DNA of 64,000 nucleotides from Panacagrimonas sp052389915 (GCA_052389915.1 JBQTHL010000042.1:62001-126000), one strand, 5' to 3'. Shown: positions 8,116 to 16,936, counted from the stretch's first letter. Notes: generated from the sequence alone by a model not told the origin. Made by a program: numbers and translations.

Positions 8116-8118
8116 CCG

Positions 8119-9498
8119 CTACCCATAGCGCCAGCGCTGGCCGTCCTTGGAGTCTTCGACCAGCACGCCGCGCGACTTGAGCGAGTCGCGGATTCGATCC
8201 GACTCCGCCCAGTTCTTCGATGCGCGCGCCGCGGTGCGCTCAGCCAGCAGCGCTTCGATCTCCGCCACCGGAACCCCATCCGAGCCCGTCGCCGTCCAGC
8301 CAAACCAGGCTTCGGGAGCCTGCTGCAACAAGCCGAGCACGGCGCCGCAATCGAGCAGGCGCGCTTTGACTCTCGCGCGTTCCAGCGGATCGCTGCCCGC
8401 CTTGTGCGCAGCACTCGCCAGCTCGAACAACTGAGCCAGCGCACCGGGCGTGTTCAGATCGTCTTCCAGCGCTTCGATGAAGGGCGCGTATTCGGGTTCG
8501 TCCGCCAGCGGCTCTACGTCGGCAAGCTCCCGCAACGCGCCGTACAGGCGGTCCAGCTTGCGCCGCGCTTCCGACAGAACCTCGTCCGACCAGTCCAGCG
8601 GCTGGCGGTAATGCGCGGTCAACAGCAGCAGGCGGATCGCCTCGCCCGGTACCTGTTTGAGCAGTTCCCGCACCAGCAACACGTTGCCCAGGGACTTGGA
8701 CATCTTGGTGCTGTCCACGTTTAGAAAGCCGTTATGCAGCCACCAGCGCGCGAACGGCTTGCCGCCGTGCGCGCACACCGATTGCGCGATCTCGTTTTCG
8801 TGATGCGGAAAAATCAGGTCGTGGCCGCCGCCGTGAATGTCGATGGTCTCGCCGAGAATGGTCTCTGCCATCGCCGAGCACTCGATATGCCAGCCCGGCC
8901 GGCCGCGACCCCAAGGCGATTCCCAGCCCGGCTGCTCCGCCGCCGACGGCTTCCACAGCACGAAGTCGCCGGCGTGCTGCTTGTAAGGCGCCACTTCGAC
9001 GCGCGCGCCGGCCATCAGCGCCTGCGAGTCGCGCTTCGACAATTTGCCGTAGTCGGCAAAGCTGGGTGTGTGAAACAACACGTGGCCTTCCGCGGCGTAG
9101 GCGTGGTTCGATGCGATCAGTCGCACAATCATGTCGATGATCTGCGGCAGGTGTTGAGTCACGCGCGGTTCGAAGTCCGGCAACGCGACGCCGACTCCGG
9201 CTAGATCTTCGTGGTAAGCGCTCGCGAAGCGCTGTGCAATGACGCCGATGTCCACATTCTGTTCGACCGCGGCCTTGTTGATCTTGTCGTCGATGTCGGT
9301 GATGTTGCGCGCATACACCACCTCGGTGTAGCGCCGCCGCAGCAGGCGCGACAGCACGTCGAACACTACCGCCGGACGCGCGTTGCCGATGTGCGCGTAG
9401 CTGTAAACGGTCGGCCCGCAGACGTACATCGTCACGCGGTCCGGAGCGAGCGGGACGAAGGTTTCCTTGCGGCCGGTCAGGGTGTTGTGGAGCTGCAT
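8119..9498 (-). CDS. cysS: Cysteinyl-tRNA synthetase
   Basis: CysRS charges tRNA-Cys. The 459-residue protein has the zinc Cys27 in MYVCGPTVY, the HIGH-type motif HIGN (residues 38-41), further zinc ligands in the WHIECSAM and HHENE segments, and KMSKSLGN. Length equals the E. coli enzyme within a few residues. The ATG at 9498 is chosen because MQLHNTLT is the normal family start; the open frame further upstream is low-quality Arg-rich sequence. It follows the glycosyltransferase gene on the same strand with a 157-base gap containing a hairpin. Confidence 0.97.
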   Translation of the reverse strand: MQLHNTLTGRKETFVPLAPDRVTMYVCGPTVYSYAHIGNARPAVVFDVLSRLLRRRYTEVVYARNITDIDDKINKAAVEQNVDIGVIAQRFASAYHEDLAGVGVALPDFEPRVTQHLPQIIDMIVRLIASNHAYAAEGHVLFHTPSFADYGKLSKRDSQALMAGARVEVAPYKQHAGDFVLWKPSAAEQPGWESPWGRGRPGWHIECSAMAETILGETIDIHGGGHDLIFPHHENEIAQSVCAHGGKPFARWWLHNGFLNVDSTKMSKSLGNVLLVRELLKQVPGEAIRLLLLTAHYRQPLDWSDEVLSEARRKLDRLYGALRELADVEPLADEPEYAPFIEALEDDLNTPGALAQLFELASAAHKAGSDPLERARVKARLLDCGAVLGLLQQAPEAWFGWTATGSDGVPVAEIEALLAERTAARASKNWAESDRIRDSLKSRGVLVEDSKDGQRWRYG

Positions 9499-9619
9499 GC
9501 GGGCGGGGGCGATCAAAAAAATCGCGCAAGGATAACGGCGCAGGGCATCGAAGTCGCGCCGGGGAAAATGCGTCGGATCACGCGGTCGTCGTCGAACGTC
9601 TCCACGTCGAGCAGAGGGC

Positions 9620-9636
9620 TCCCGGAATATCCGGGA
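9620..9636. other. Perfect hairpin downstream of the glycosyltransferase gene
   Basis: TCCCGGA at 9620-9626 and TCCGGGA at 9630-9636 form a 7-bp stem with a 3-nt ATA loop, 20 bases past the glycosyltransferase stop. No U-run follows on the minus strand, so it may be an RNA-stabilising hairpin, a weak terminator or a palindromic protein site. Confidence 0.4.
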
Positions 9637-9655
9637 ATGCCGCACGCTTCCTATC

Positions 9656-10720
9656 TCAAGCGGCAGTGCGCATCATGCGTCGATAAAAATCCAGCATGGC
9701 GTTCACCGTCCTCGATTCGCCGTAGCGGTGCCGGTAATGCGACAAACCGTGACCGGCCAGGCCCGCGCGCAGATCTGCATCCGACAGTACGCGCTCGATG
9801 GCCGCGGCCAGACGCGTCACGTCCTGCACCGGGCACAGCAGGCCGGTGTCGCCGCTGCGAATCAGCTCGAAACCTCCGTCCGTTTCCGTGCACACCACCG
9901 GCACGCCCTGGCTCCAGGCTTCCAACACCACGTTGCCCAGCGGCTCGACGCGCGACGGGCAGACGAACACATCGGCCAGACCCAGTACCGGCAGCGGCTG
10001 TTCGAGCCAGCCGGTGAAATGCACGCGACCTTCGGCGCTGACCGCCGCAGCGCGCAGATCAGCCAGCATCGGACCGTTGCCCAGCAGCACCAGGTGCACC
10101 GGCCGGCCCATTATCCGCGGCGACAGGCGCGCGAAGGCCAGCAGCAAATCCTGCATGCCTTTCTTTTCGATGAAACGGCCCATGGACATGACCACGAGCG
10201 CATCCGGCGGAATGCCCAGTTCCTCGCGGCCGATGGCCGGCACCGTGCCGGGCGCCACGTCCGGCACGAAGTTGTTGATCCACTCGACACGCTCGGCCGG
10301 AAAGCCCTTAGTCACCATCCAGTCGCGCAGGCCGCGGGTGTTGACGATCCAGCCGTCGGCATGCCGGAAGTAACGCAGCTTGTAATAGCCGCCCAGACGC
10401 GCGATGTGGACCGTGCCCTGCGGCGCGCGCGTGAGCCAGGTCGCGCGCGAAGCCCAGGTCTGCACCACGTTCGCGCCGAAGCTCGACACGGCCTGGCGGA
10501 TCTGAACGATGGAGCCCACGTCGACGTAGTTGCGCAGGGTGAAATGCGTCAGCGGCAGCCGGCTGTCGAACTGCCTGTGCAGTGCGGAACCGCGTCGAAC
10601 GCCGGCCATCACCGGATGGTGCGAAGCGTCCAGCGCTTGCGCCACGCGCTGGAACGTGATCTCCGCACCGCCCATGCGCGGGCTGGCGATGATTTGCAGA
10701 CTGCGGATCGCGTCGGTCAT
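9656..10720 (-). CDS. Glycosyltransferase family 4 protein
   Basis: The 354-residue protein has the GT-B architecture: an N-terminal domain with the acceptor-side motif SPRMGGAEITFQRVAQAL near residue 13, and a C-terminal GT1/GT4 domain with MSMGRFIEKKGMQDLLLAFA, the nucleotide-sugar loop and the EX7E motif EPLGNVVLE near residue 260. Such enzymes transfer a sugar from a nucleotide donor to lipid or polysaccharide acceptors on the cytoplasmic face of the inner membrane. The short N-terminal arm and the lone location suggest lipopolysaccharide or exopolysaccharide decoration, but donor and acceptor cannot be told. Confidence 0.88.
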   Translation of the reverse strand: MTDAIRSLQIIASPRMGGAEITFQRVAQALDASHHPVMAGVRRGSALHRQFDSRLPLTHFTLRNYVDVGSIVQIRQAVSSFGANVVQTWASRATWLTRAPQGTVHIARLGGYYKLRYFRHADGWIVNTRGLRDWMVTKGFPAERVEWINNFVPDVAPGTVPAIGREELGIPPDALVVMSMGRFIEKKGMQDLLLAFARLSPRIMGRPVHLVLLGNGPMLADLRAAAVSAEGRVHFTGWLEQPLPVLGLADVFVCPSRVEPLGNVVLEAWSQGVPVVCTETDGGFELIRSGDTGLLCPVQDVTRLAAAIERVLSDADLRAGLAGHGLSHYRHRYGESRTVNAMLDFYRRMMRTAA

Positions 10721-10796
10721 CCGGGGTTTCTCGGAAAGCAGTCCAGCACAGAGGACACGGATGAGGGTGAATCGCCGATGAACTGCCGAGCCGGGT

Positions 10797-11387
10797 TCAA
10801 ATCTCCTGAAACACTTCGGCCCAATCGATTTCGAGTTCGGGCAGGCTCGCGACTGCGCTGCGATCTTCCGCCGTCGCTATCTCGGGCTCGCCATAGGTCC
10901 CATCGGCGCCGAGCCGGTAAAGCTGGGCAATCCGCTCCTGCGGGTACACCAGCCAGAACTCGGCTACGCCCTGACGCTCGTACAGCCGGCGCTTGACGGT
11001 CAGGTCCTTGCGCGCAGTATTGGGCGACAGGATTTCGATGAGGAAGGTCGGCGCGCCGCGGCAGCCGCGTCCGTCGATGCGCGTCTTGTCGCAGATCACC
11101 ACGATATCGGGTTGCACCACCGTGTCGTCGTCGTCCTCGTTGTCCGAGAGCTTGCGCGGAAAGCGCACGTCGAAAGGCGCGGCAAATACCGAGCATTGGC
11201 CGCGCTTGTCGCGCAGGAAATTCTTGATCTGCAGGAACAGCTCGCCGGAAATCGACTGGTGCCAGGGCGCAGGCGCGGGCGACATGTCGTAGAACAGGCC
11301 ATCGATCAATTCGCCGCGAACGTTCTCGCCCCAACCGCGATAGTCCGCGTAGGTATAGCGCTCGATTCTCGCCAGTGGCTCACCCAT
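10797..11387 (-). CDS. Uma2-family (DUF820) putative endonuclease
   Basis: The 196-residue protein belongs to the Uma2/DUF820 group, which adopts a PD-(D/E)XK nuclease fold. Visible elements are ELIDGLFYDMSP (fold Glu), VQPDIVVICDKTRI (catalytic Asp in the PDIV strand) and PTFLIEILSPNTARKDLTVKRRLYE (E...K pair). The ATG at 11387 is preferred over a GTG at 11408 because a GGAG ribosome site sits seven bases before it. Function in vivo is unknown; the family is abundant in cyanobacteria and occurs sporadically in proteobacteria. An insertion of acidic residues (DNEDDDD) after the second strand is unusual. Confidence 0.82.
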   Translation of the reverse strand: MGEPLARIERYTYADYRGWGENVRGELIDGLFYDMSPAPAPWHQSISGELFLQIKNFLRDKRGQCSVFAAPFDVRFPRKLSDNEDDDDTVVQPDIVVICDKTRIDGRGCRGAPTFLIEILSPNTARKDLTVKRRLYERQGVAEFWLVYPQERIAQLYRLGADGTYGEPEIATAEDRSAVASLPELEIDWAEVFQEI

Positions 11388-11476
11388 GACACGCTCCACA
11401 ACAGGCACCGCGGGAGTTTAGCGCCGTTCGTACAGGACGCGGCCGTGCGAGGGCTATGATCGCCGCCGACCTCGTC

Positions 11477-12619
11477 ATGAAAAACGTCTTGAACAAACTC
11501 CGCTTGTGCGCGTCGGTCTGGGTCGCGGGCCTTTGCCTGGCGGGCCTCGCGGCTTGCACCGCCGGCCCCACCCGCGATACTCCGGGTCTCAGCCCCTCGA
11601 CCGCACGCGCCTTGATTGCCCGCTTGCTGCCGCCCAAGCTCGCCGACCGCGACGGCTGGGCCACCGACATCTATGCTGGATTCGCGACTCAGGAGATTCC
11701 GGTCACGCCGGAAAATATCTGCGCGGTGATCGCCGTCACCGAGCAGGAGTCGGGCTTCCAGGTCGATCCGCCGGTGCCGGGCTTGGCGGCTATCGCCTGG
11801 CGCGAGATCGATGCGCAGGCCGCGAGAGTCGGCGTTCCCAAGACCGTGGTCCGCACGGCGCTTCGAGTGTCCTCACCCGACGGCCGGAGCTACCGCGAAC
11901 GCATCGATGCGGCGAAGACCGAGCGGGAACTCAGCGAGACCTTCGAAGACCTCATCGGCGTGCTGCCCCTGGGCGGGAAACTGCTGGCCAACCGCAATCC
12001 GGTGCGCACCGGCGGGCCCATGCAGGTGAGCATCGCCTTCGCCGAGAAATATGCGGCGGACAACCCGTATCCCTATCCCGTGGATACGACGCTCCGGCGC
12101 GAAGTGTTCACACGCCGCGGTGGCATGTTCTTCGGCCTGGCCCATCTGCTCGACTACCCGGCCGCGTACGACAAGCCGCTGTACCGGTTCGCCGACTTCA
12201 ACGCCGGACACTACGCCAGTCGCAATGCCGCGTTTCAGAACGCGCTGAGCCTCGCGTCGGGAATTCCGCTTGAACTCGATGGGGATCTCGTGCGGATCGG
12301 CAGCACCGAGGCGGACCCACCCGGCAGCACCGAACTTGCGGCGCGGGTTCTGGCGAAGCGACTGAGGATGCAGGACTCGGACATCCGCGAAGAACTGGAG
12401 CTCGGTCGGTCGGAAGACTTCGAACGCTCGACGCTGTACGAAAAGGTGTTCGATCTTGCTGAGCAGTTCGAAGGCCCCCCGGTGCCACACGCCGTCATCC
12501 CGAAGATCAGGCTGAAGAGTCCGAAAATCACCCGCCGTCTCACCACCGAGTGGTTCGCCACTCGGGTCGAGGAACGATACCGGCGCTGCGTGCTGCGTAA
12601 CCAGCCTGCCAAGACTTGA
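11477..12619 (+). CDS. DUF1615 family lipoprotein
   Basis: The protein starts best at the ATG at 11477 (MKNVLNKLRLCASVWVAG), giving 380 residues with a lipoprotein signal peptide ending LAAC near residue 27. The mature part matches DUF1615: VTPENICAVIAVTEQESGFQVDP near residue 83, GPMQVSIAFAEKYA, RRGGMFFGLAHLL and FADFNAGHYASRNAAFQ. The TEQESGF and FNAGHYASRNA pattern recalls lysozyme-like transglycosylase folds, so a cell-wall role is possible but unproven. It is convergent with the hydrolase gene, with three bases between stops. Confidence 0.83.
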   Translation: MKNVLNKLRLCASVWVAGLCLAGLAACTAGPTRDTPGLSPSTARALIARLLPPKLADRDGWATDIYAGFATQEIPVTPENICAVIAVTEQESGFQVDPPVPGLAAIAWREIDAQAARVGVPKTVVRTALRVSSPDGRSYRERIDAAKTERELSETFEDLIGVLPLGGKLLANRNPVRTGGPMQVSIAFAEKYAADNPYPYPVDTTLRREVFTRRGGMFFGLAHLLDYPAAYDKPLYRFADFNAGHYASRNAAFQNALSLASGIPLELDGDLVRIGSTEADPPGSTELAARVLAKRLRMQDSDIREELELGRSEDFERSTLYEKVFDLAEQFEGPPVPHAVIPKIRLKSPKITRRLTTEWFATRVEERYRRCVLRNQPAKT

Positions 12620-12622
12620 GCG

Positions 12623-13450
12623 CTACGCCTCGCCGATGAAGTTCAGCACCAACTGGCAAAAGCGCGCTGCGTGCTCGATCTGGGTCCAGTGTCCGCACTG
12701 GCCGAACACATGCAACTGCGAGCGCGGGATGAGGCCGTGCAGCCTGACGGAGTTGTCCATGGGAATTACGCGGTCTTCGCGGCCATGGACGATCATCACT
12801 TCGTGCGGCAGCGCGCGCAGCGCCGCTTCGGGCGTGGCGAGCGCTTCGATCCAGCGCTGCCGCGGCGCCGGGAACATCGCGGCGTAGGCTTCCTGCACGC
12901 CGGGCCGGATACCGGCCTCGTAGCGCGCACGCGCGAGATCGTCGGTTACCAGGTTTCGGTTATACGCGAAGATGTCCAGCATCTTCCGCATGTTCTCCAG
13001 CGAGGGCGTGTAACCCCAGGCGGTGTCCAGTGCCTCGGTGAGCTTGAACACGGTGCCGGCCGCGCCCATCAGCACCAGACGCCGCACGCGCTCGGGATGA
13101 CGTGCCGCCAGCGCCAGGGTCAGCGCACCGCCGAAAGAGTTGCCGACCACGTCGGCTCGTTCGAGCTTCAGAGCGTCCAGCACACCGATCGCGTGCTTCA
13201 CCCAGGTGTCGAGGGTGTACTGGATACGTTCGGGGCGATCGGTGAATCCGAAGCCGACCATGTCGGGCGCGATCACGCGACGATGCTTGGCGAACACCGG
13301 CATGTTCAAGCGCCAGTTGGCCCAGGCCGAAACACCGGGTCCGGAGCCGTGCAGCAGCAGCAGGGGCTCGCCCTGCCCGCTATCGTGGTAGTTGGTGCGG
13401 ATGCCGGCGGCAACGATGTTCGAGCCGACCTCGGGATTCTGTTGCGTCAT
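12623..13450 (-). CDS. Alpha/beta hydrolase of the meta-cleavage-product (C-C bond) hydrolase type
   Basis: The 275-residue protein has the alpha/beta hydrolase core: oxyanion HGSGPGVSAWANW near residue 34, nucleophile Ser105 in GNSFGG, catalytic Asp in VHGREDRVIP and His in FGQCGHWTQIEH. The HGSGPG oxyanion block and NSFGG elbow are typical of 2-hydroxymuconate semialdehyde and HOPDA-type hydrolases (DmpD, BphD, HsaD families), which split meta-cleavage products of aromatic rings. The start is the ATG at 13450; the extension upstream reads through non-family sequence. Immediately upstream on the opposite strand lies the 3' relic of a cis-dihydrodiol dehydrogenase, so this may be a survivor of a broken aromatic operon. 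Confidence 0.85.
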   Translation of the reverse strand: MTQQNPEVGSNIVAAGIRTNYHDSGQGEPLLLLHGSGPGVSAWANWRLNMPVFAKHRRVIAPDMVGFGFTDRPERIQYTLDTWVKHAIGVLDALKLERADVVGNSFGGALTLALAARHPERVRRLVLMGAAGTVFKLTEALDTAWGYTPSLENMRKMLDIFAYNRNLVTDDLARARYEAGIRPGVQEAYAAMFPAPRQRWIEALATPEAALRALPHEVMIVHGREDRVIPMDNSVRLHGLIPRSQLHVFGQCGHWTQIEHAARFCQLVLNFIGEA

Positions 13451-13518
13451 GGGATGGGCCCTCAAGACCGTGAACGAGGCGTGGACAATAAGCCAAGGCG
13501 ACACAGGTCCGGTACCGG

Positions 13519-13690
13519 GCGAACCCGCAGCGTCCGTTCATCACGCCCACGCCGGCGCAGTACTGCGGCGCCTACGTGCTGCTCGCCTCGAAGGAAAATT
13601 CTGCACCCACCACCGGCGCGATCATCGACACCGACGGTGGCCCGGGCGTGCGCGGCATCATGAACGTCAACGGCGGCGACGAACTCTGCT
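13519..13690 (+). pseudogene. 3' relic of a short-chain dehydrogenase of the cis-dihydrodiol dehydrogenase type
   Basis: In the frame starting at 13501 the sequence reads FITPTPAQYCGAYVLLASK, then NSAPTTGAIIDTDGGPGVRG and a Gly/Asp tail, which is the C-terminal end of BphB-type SDRs (Y-GAYV-LASR, TG-x-I-x-DGG-GVRG). No Rossmann start, no NAG motif and no YxxxK site lie upstream, so only about the last 50-60 residues remain. The region upstream reads as noise up to the divergent hydrolase. A perfect terminator hairpin follows at 13757. The SDR relic beside a meta-cleavage hydrolase suggests a deleted aromatic operon. Confidence 0.7.
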
Positions 13691-13756
13691 CGACCCGGAA
13701 TGACGGGGCGGACTTGCATACCCCAACGAGATCGCTACGCCGACGCACAGTTTCGA

Positions 13757-13786
13757 GGCATCGAACATGCTTCGATGCCGATTTTT
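13757..13786 (+). terminator. Rho-independent terminator after the SDR relic
   Basis: GGCATCGAA (13757-13765), loop CATGC, TTCGATGCC (13771-13779), then GATTTTT: a perfect 9-bp stem with a T5 run on the plus strand. It would end transcription of the truncated SDR operon before the OYE gene, so the OYE gene needs its own promoter between 13787 and 13867. Confidence 0.8.
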
Positions 13787-13867
13787 CTGGCACAGGCTTT
13801 GCGCCTCCCTAACCTATGCTTGCCCCCTGAACCTTCGCCCCAACCCAAGCCCTTTCGGAGCCCTCAC

Positions 13868-15031
13868 ATGCCGCATCTGTTCAGCCCCTACACCCTCAAG
13901 GGCGTGACCCTGCGCAATCGCATCGCGATGTCTCCGATGACGATGTACCGATCCACCGACGGCCTGATGAACGACTATCACGTCATGCTGATGGGCTCGC
14001 GCGCGGCCGGCGGCTTTGGCCTGATATTCCCCGAGCAGCTCGCGATCACCGAGGACGGTCGTACCAGCGTCAGTTGTGGCGGCATCTACGACGACGCGCA
14101 GGTCGAAGGCCTGTCGCGGATCACGAAAATCATCAAGGACATGGGCGCGGTACCGGCCATCCAGCTCGGTCACACCGGGCGCAAGGGCAGCGAGCTGAAA
14201 CCCTGGCAGGGCGGCGCGCAGTTGCCACCCGATCATCCGGAAGGCTGGCCGGTCGTGGGTCCGTCCGCCATTCCCTACGGCGGACATCGCGTGCACCCCG
14301 TGCATGAGCTGAGCAGGGACGAGATCAAGGAGATTCATCGCGCCTACGCGCGCGCGGCGAAGCGCGCGGTGGATGCCGGGTTCGAGTGGCTGGAGCTGCA
14401 CTTCGCCCACGGCTATCTCGGCTCCAGCTTTTTCTCGCCGCTCGCGAACCAACGCACCGACGAGTACGGCGGCAGCCTGCGCAACCGCGTGCGCTTTCAT
14501 CTCGAAGCACTCGACGCGGTGCGCGAGGTCTGGCCCGAGCGCTTCCCGCTGACGATGCGCCTGGGCTCGGACGATCTGCATCCGAAGGGTGTGCAGTTCG
14601 ACGACTCGGTCGCTGCGGTTGCGATGATGAAAGATCACGGGCTCGACATGGCCGATCTCAGCATCGGCTTCAACACCGACGAGATGAACCCGGTGCCCTT
14701 CGGCGACCTGGCGTTCATGCTCGAGCGCGCCACGCGCGTGAAGCGCGAGGTGGGTATTCCGGTGACGACGAGCTGGAACCTGGGTCTGCCCGCCGTTGCC
14801 GACCGCATCATTCGCGAAGGCTTGATCGACCTGGTTCTGCTCGGGCGCCCTGCCCTGTCCAATCCGCACTGGCCGGTGTGGGCCGCACGCGAACTGGCGC
14901 ACGAGGATCCGTTCTCGCTGGTGCCCGAGGACTGGGCCTGGTGGCTGCGCAATTTCCGCGCACACGACGCCTGCATCGGCTGGCCGCTGGTCGAGGCTCC
15001 GGAAACGCTGGAGTTAAAGGCTGCGGCGTAG
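13868..15031 (+). CDS. NADH:flavin oxidoreductase / Old Yellow Enzyme family protein
   Basis: The 387-residue protein starts MPHLFSPYTLKGVTLRNRIAMSPMTMY and shows the OYE FMN barrel: AIQLGHTGRKGS near residue 97, the active-site block DAGFEWLELHFAHGYLGSSFFSPLANQRTDEYGGSLRNRVRF near residue 165 (catalytic Tyr region) and the late phosphate-binding LVLLGRPALSNPHWP. Length and motifs fit the YqjM-like (thermophilic-like) OYE class, which reduces activated C=C bonds of enones. It follows a terminator and stands in single-gene context, next to an FAD monooxygenase on the same strand. A role in reducing terpenoid or aromatic enones is inference from context. Confidence 0.92.
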   Translation: MPHLFSPYTLKGVTLRNRIAMSPMTMYRSTDGLMNDYHVMLMGSRAAGGFGLIFPEQLAITEDGRTSVSCGGIYDDAQVEGLSRITKIIKDMGAVPAIQLGHTGRKGSELKPWQGGAQLPPDHPEGWPVVGPSAIPYGGHRVHPVHELSRDEIKEIHRAYARAAKRAVDAGFEWLELHFAHGYLGSSFFSPLANQRTDEYGGSLRNRVRFHLEALDAVREVWPERFPLTMRLGSDDLHPKGVQFDDSVAAVAMMKDHGLDMADLSIGFNTDEMNPVPFGDLAFMLERATRVKREVGIPVTTSWNLGLPAVADRIIREGLIDLVLLGRPALSNPHWPVWAARELAHEDPFSLVPEDWAWWLRNFRAHDACIGWPLVEAPETLELKAAA

Positions 15032-15106
15032 GGAGGGTTAGCCGCGCCGTTTGCAGCGTAACCCGCCGCTACCGCGCGCCGAGTCGCGACTCACGGAAGT
15101 AGTCGG

Positions 15107-15222
15107 AGATGCTACGACCCGCGCCGCCTGAGCTAGCTAGCCTCCGTTCTCAGGCGAAGGAGGCGGGCAATGCAACTGCAGACGACGCGGGTCATAGCAT
15201 CTACGCAGACTGTCCATTGCCC
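15107..15222. repeat. Nested inverted repeats in the OYE-FMO intergenic region
   Basis: Outer arms of 17 bp at 15107-15123 and 15186-15202 pair with a single G-T mismatch. A perfect 8-bp stem CGCCTGAG/CTCAGGCG (15125-15132, 15149-15156) nests inside, with a 16-nt loop containing AGCTAGCTAGC. A third 8-bp pair GGGCAATG/CATTGCCC lies at 15165-15172 and 15215-15222. The short word AGCTAGCCTC recurs at 15136 and 15238. It resembles a folded mobile-element or RNA structure, but lacks integron attC core sites. Confidence 0.55.
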
Positions 15223-15264
15223 TCGCCCGTCGGTCAGAGCTAGCCTCGCTTATCAATAGGCTTC

Positions 15265-16815
15265 GTGTCTGACATGACCCATCAGCGGAAACGCGTTGCG
15301 ATCATTGGCTCCGGCATCTCGGGGCTGGCGCATGCCGATGTCCTCACCCGATGTGGGTTCCAATGCGTGCTGTTCGAGCGGGCGCCCCGCGTAGGCGGCG
15401 TGTGGGCGCACAGCTATGCGGGTGTGAGCCTGCAAAATACCGGCTACGGCTACTTCATCAGCAGCTTCCCGTGGCCGTTCGCGCCCGACTTGCATCCCAC
15501 GGGCGAGCAGATCCTCCGTTACCTCGATGCGATCGTCGCCGCACGCAGCTTCGACGTGCGCCTGCGCCACGAGGTGGTATCGGCGAGGGAGCGGGACGGC
15601 GGCTGGGACGTGGCGGTGCGACGCACGGGCGAGGATGGCCGCGAACCCGAGGAGCGAACCGAGTGGTTCGATCACCTCGTCGTCTCCATCGGCCAGTACA
15701 CCGAGGGCAAACATCGCCCGACGCTTCCCGGCGAGGAGGATTTCGCGGGCAGGATCATGGTCGAGCGTGACCTGCAGGACCTCTCGGAGTTCGACGGCGC
15801 CCGTGTCGTCGTCGTCGGGTTCGGCAAGAGCGCGCTCGACATGGTGAGCTTCGCGGCCGGGCGAGCGGCGGAGGTCCGCCACGTCTTTCGCACGCCGCGC
15901 TGGACCCTCCCGCGCTACATCCTCGGCGTCCACTACACCAAGCTGCTGTTCAACCGGTTCGGCTCCGTCATGATGACGTGCTGGGCGCATCCGACCGCGG
16001 CCGAGCGCTTCCTCCACCGCCAATCCGCCCTGGTGCGGAGCTTCTGGTCGGGGCTACAAAGCCTCTTCTCGATGCTGGCTCGCCGACAAGCTCGCGGCAC
16101 CGGCGCACTGGGCAAGGCGCGGCTCGCCGGCGTGCTGCCGTCGCACACGTTCCTGCCGGACCTGCGCTCGGCGGCGGCGCTCGCGCCGATGGATTATTTC
16201 CGCCAGGTCGCGCACGGCACAATCATCCCCCACCACGGCGAGATGAAGGGGCTCACCAGAGACGGCCTCGAACTTGCCGACGGCAATGTCCTTGCGGCTG
16301 ACATCGTCGTGTTGTCGGTGGGCTCGACCTCGCCCGTCTTTCCCTTCCTCGCCCCCGAGGTTCGCGCGCTGCTCGAAAGCGAGACTGACGGCCCCCAGCT
16401 TTACCGCCACGTCCTGCATCCCCGGCTGCCATCACTCGCGTTCGCCGGCTACAACCACGGCTTCATGCATGTGCCCTCGGCGGAGATCGGGGCGCTGTGG
16501 CTGGCCGCGCTGTGGCAGGAGAAGCTCGAGTTGCCGTCGCAAACCGAGATGGAGGACGTCGTCGAGCACGTGCGCCGCTGGAAGCGTGAGCACATCCACT
16601 TCGAGCCCTCGCGTTCGTGCGCCGTGAACACGCGGTTCCAGCAATACCTCGACATCATGCTCGCCGACCTCGGCGTCTCGCCGTATCGCAAGCTGCCGAA
16701 TGTGATCGCGGAAGTGTTCAGCCCGTACGGCCCGGCCGATTACGCCGGCGTGGTCGACGACTTCCTCGCGCATCCCCCGGAACGCCGACATCGGCCGTCA
16801 GCGCTCCCCACCTGA
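15265..16815 (+). CDS. FAD-dependent monooxygenase (FMO / Baeyer-Villiger-like)
   Basis: The 516-residue flavoprotein has the FAD Rossmann motif VAIIGSGISGLAHADVL (GxGxxG, residue 14 onward), the FAD second motif RVGGVWAHSYAGVSLQN, and an NADPH Rossmann motif VVVVGFGKSALDM near residue 180. The conserved VVLSVGSTSP and the C-terminal region fit flavin-containing monooxygenases; the complete BVMO fingerprint FxGxxxHxxxWP is not obvious. Such enzymes oxidise ketones, amines or thioethers with O2 and NADPH. The start may be GTG 15265 or ATG 15274. It follows a 233-base gap holding nested inverted repeats and ends convergent to cti. Substrate unknown. Confidence 0.83.
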   Translation: MSDMTHQRKRVAIIGSGISGLAHADVLTRCGFQCVLFERAPRVGGVWAHSYAGVSLQNTGYGYFISSFPWPFAPDLHPTGEQILRYLDAIVAARSFDVRLRHEVVSARERDGGWDVAVRRTGEDGREPEERTEWFDHLVVSIGQYTEGKHRPTLPGEEDFAGRIMVERDLQDLSEFDGARVVVVGFGKSALDMVSFAAGRAAEVRHVFRTPRWTLPRYILGVHYTKLLFNRFGSVMMTCWAHPTAAERFLHRQSALVRSFWSGLQSLFSMLARRQARGTGALGKARLAGVLPSHTFLPDLRSAAALAPMDYFRQVAHGTIIPHHGEMKGLTRDGLELADGNVLAADIVVLSVGSTSPVFPFLAPEVRALLESETDGPQLYRHVLHPRLPSLAFAGYNHGFMHVPSAEIGALWLAALWQEKLELPSQTEMEDVVEHVRRWKREHIHFEPSRSCAVNTRFQQYLDIMLADLGVSPYRKLPNVIAEVFSPYGPADYAGVVDDFLAHPPERRHRPSALPT

Positions 16816-16936
16816 TCGAGACGAGCGTATGGCTTCATCTGCTTACGCGGATTGCGGCGAAAACGGTGGACAGATGAAAACTGTCTATTCGACAGAAACT
16901 GCGTCACGGTCCGTGCGCATCCGCCGTTGGCGGTTA

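Noticed and set aside
15107..15222. Integron attC site
   Set aside because: Nested stems look similar, but no GTTRRRY/RYYYAAC core sites and no integrase or cassette array are present.
16920..16935. Terminator between FMO and cti (CCGCC-GTT-GGCGG)
   Set aside because: The stem is only 5 bp and no T-run follows on either strand.
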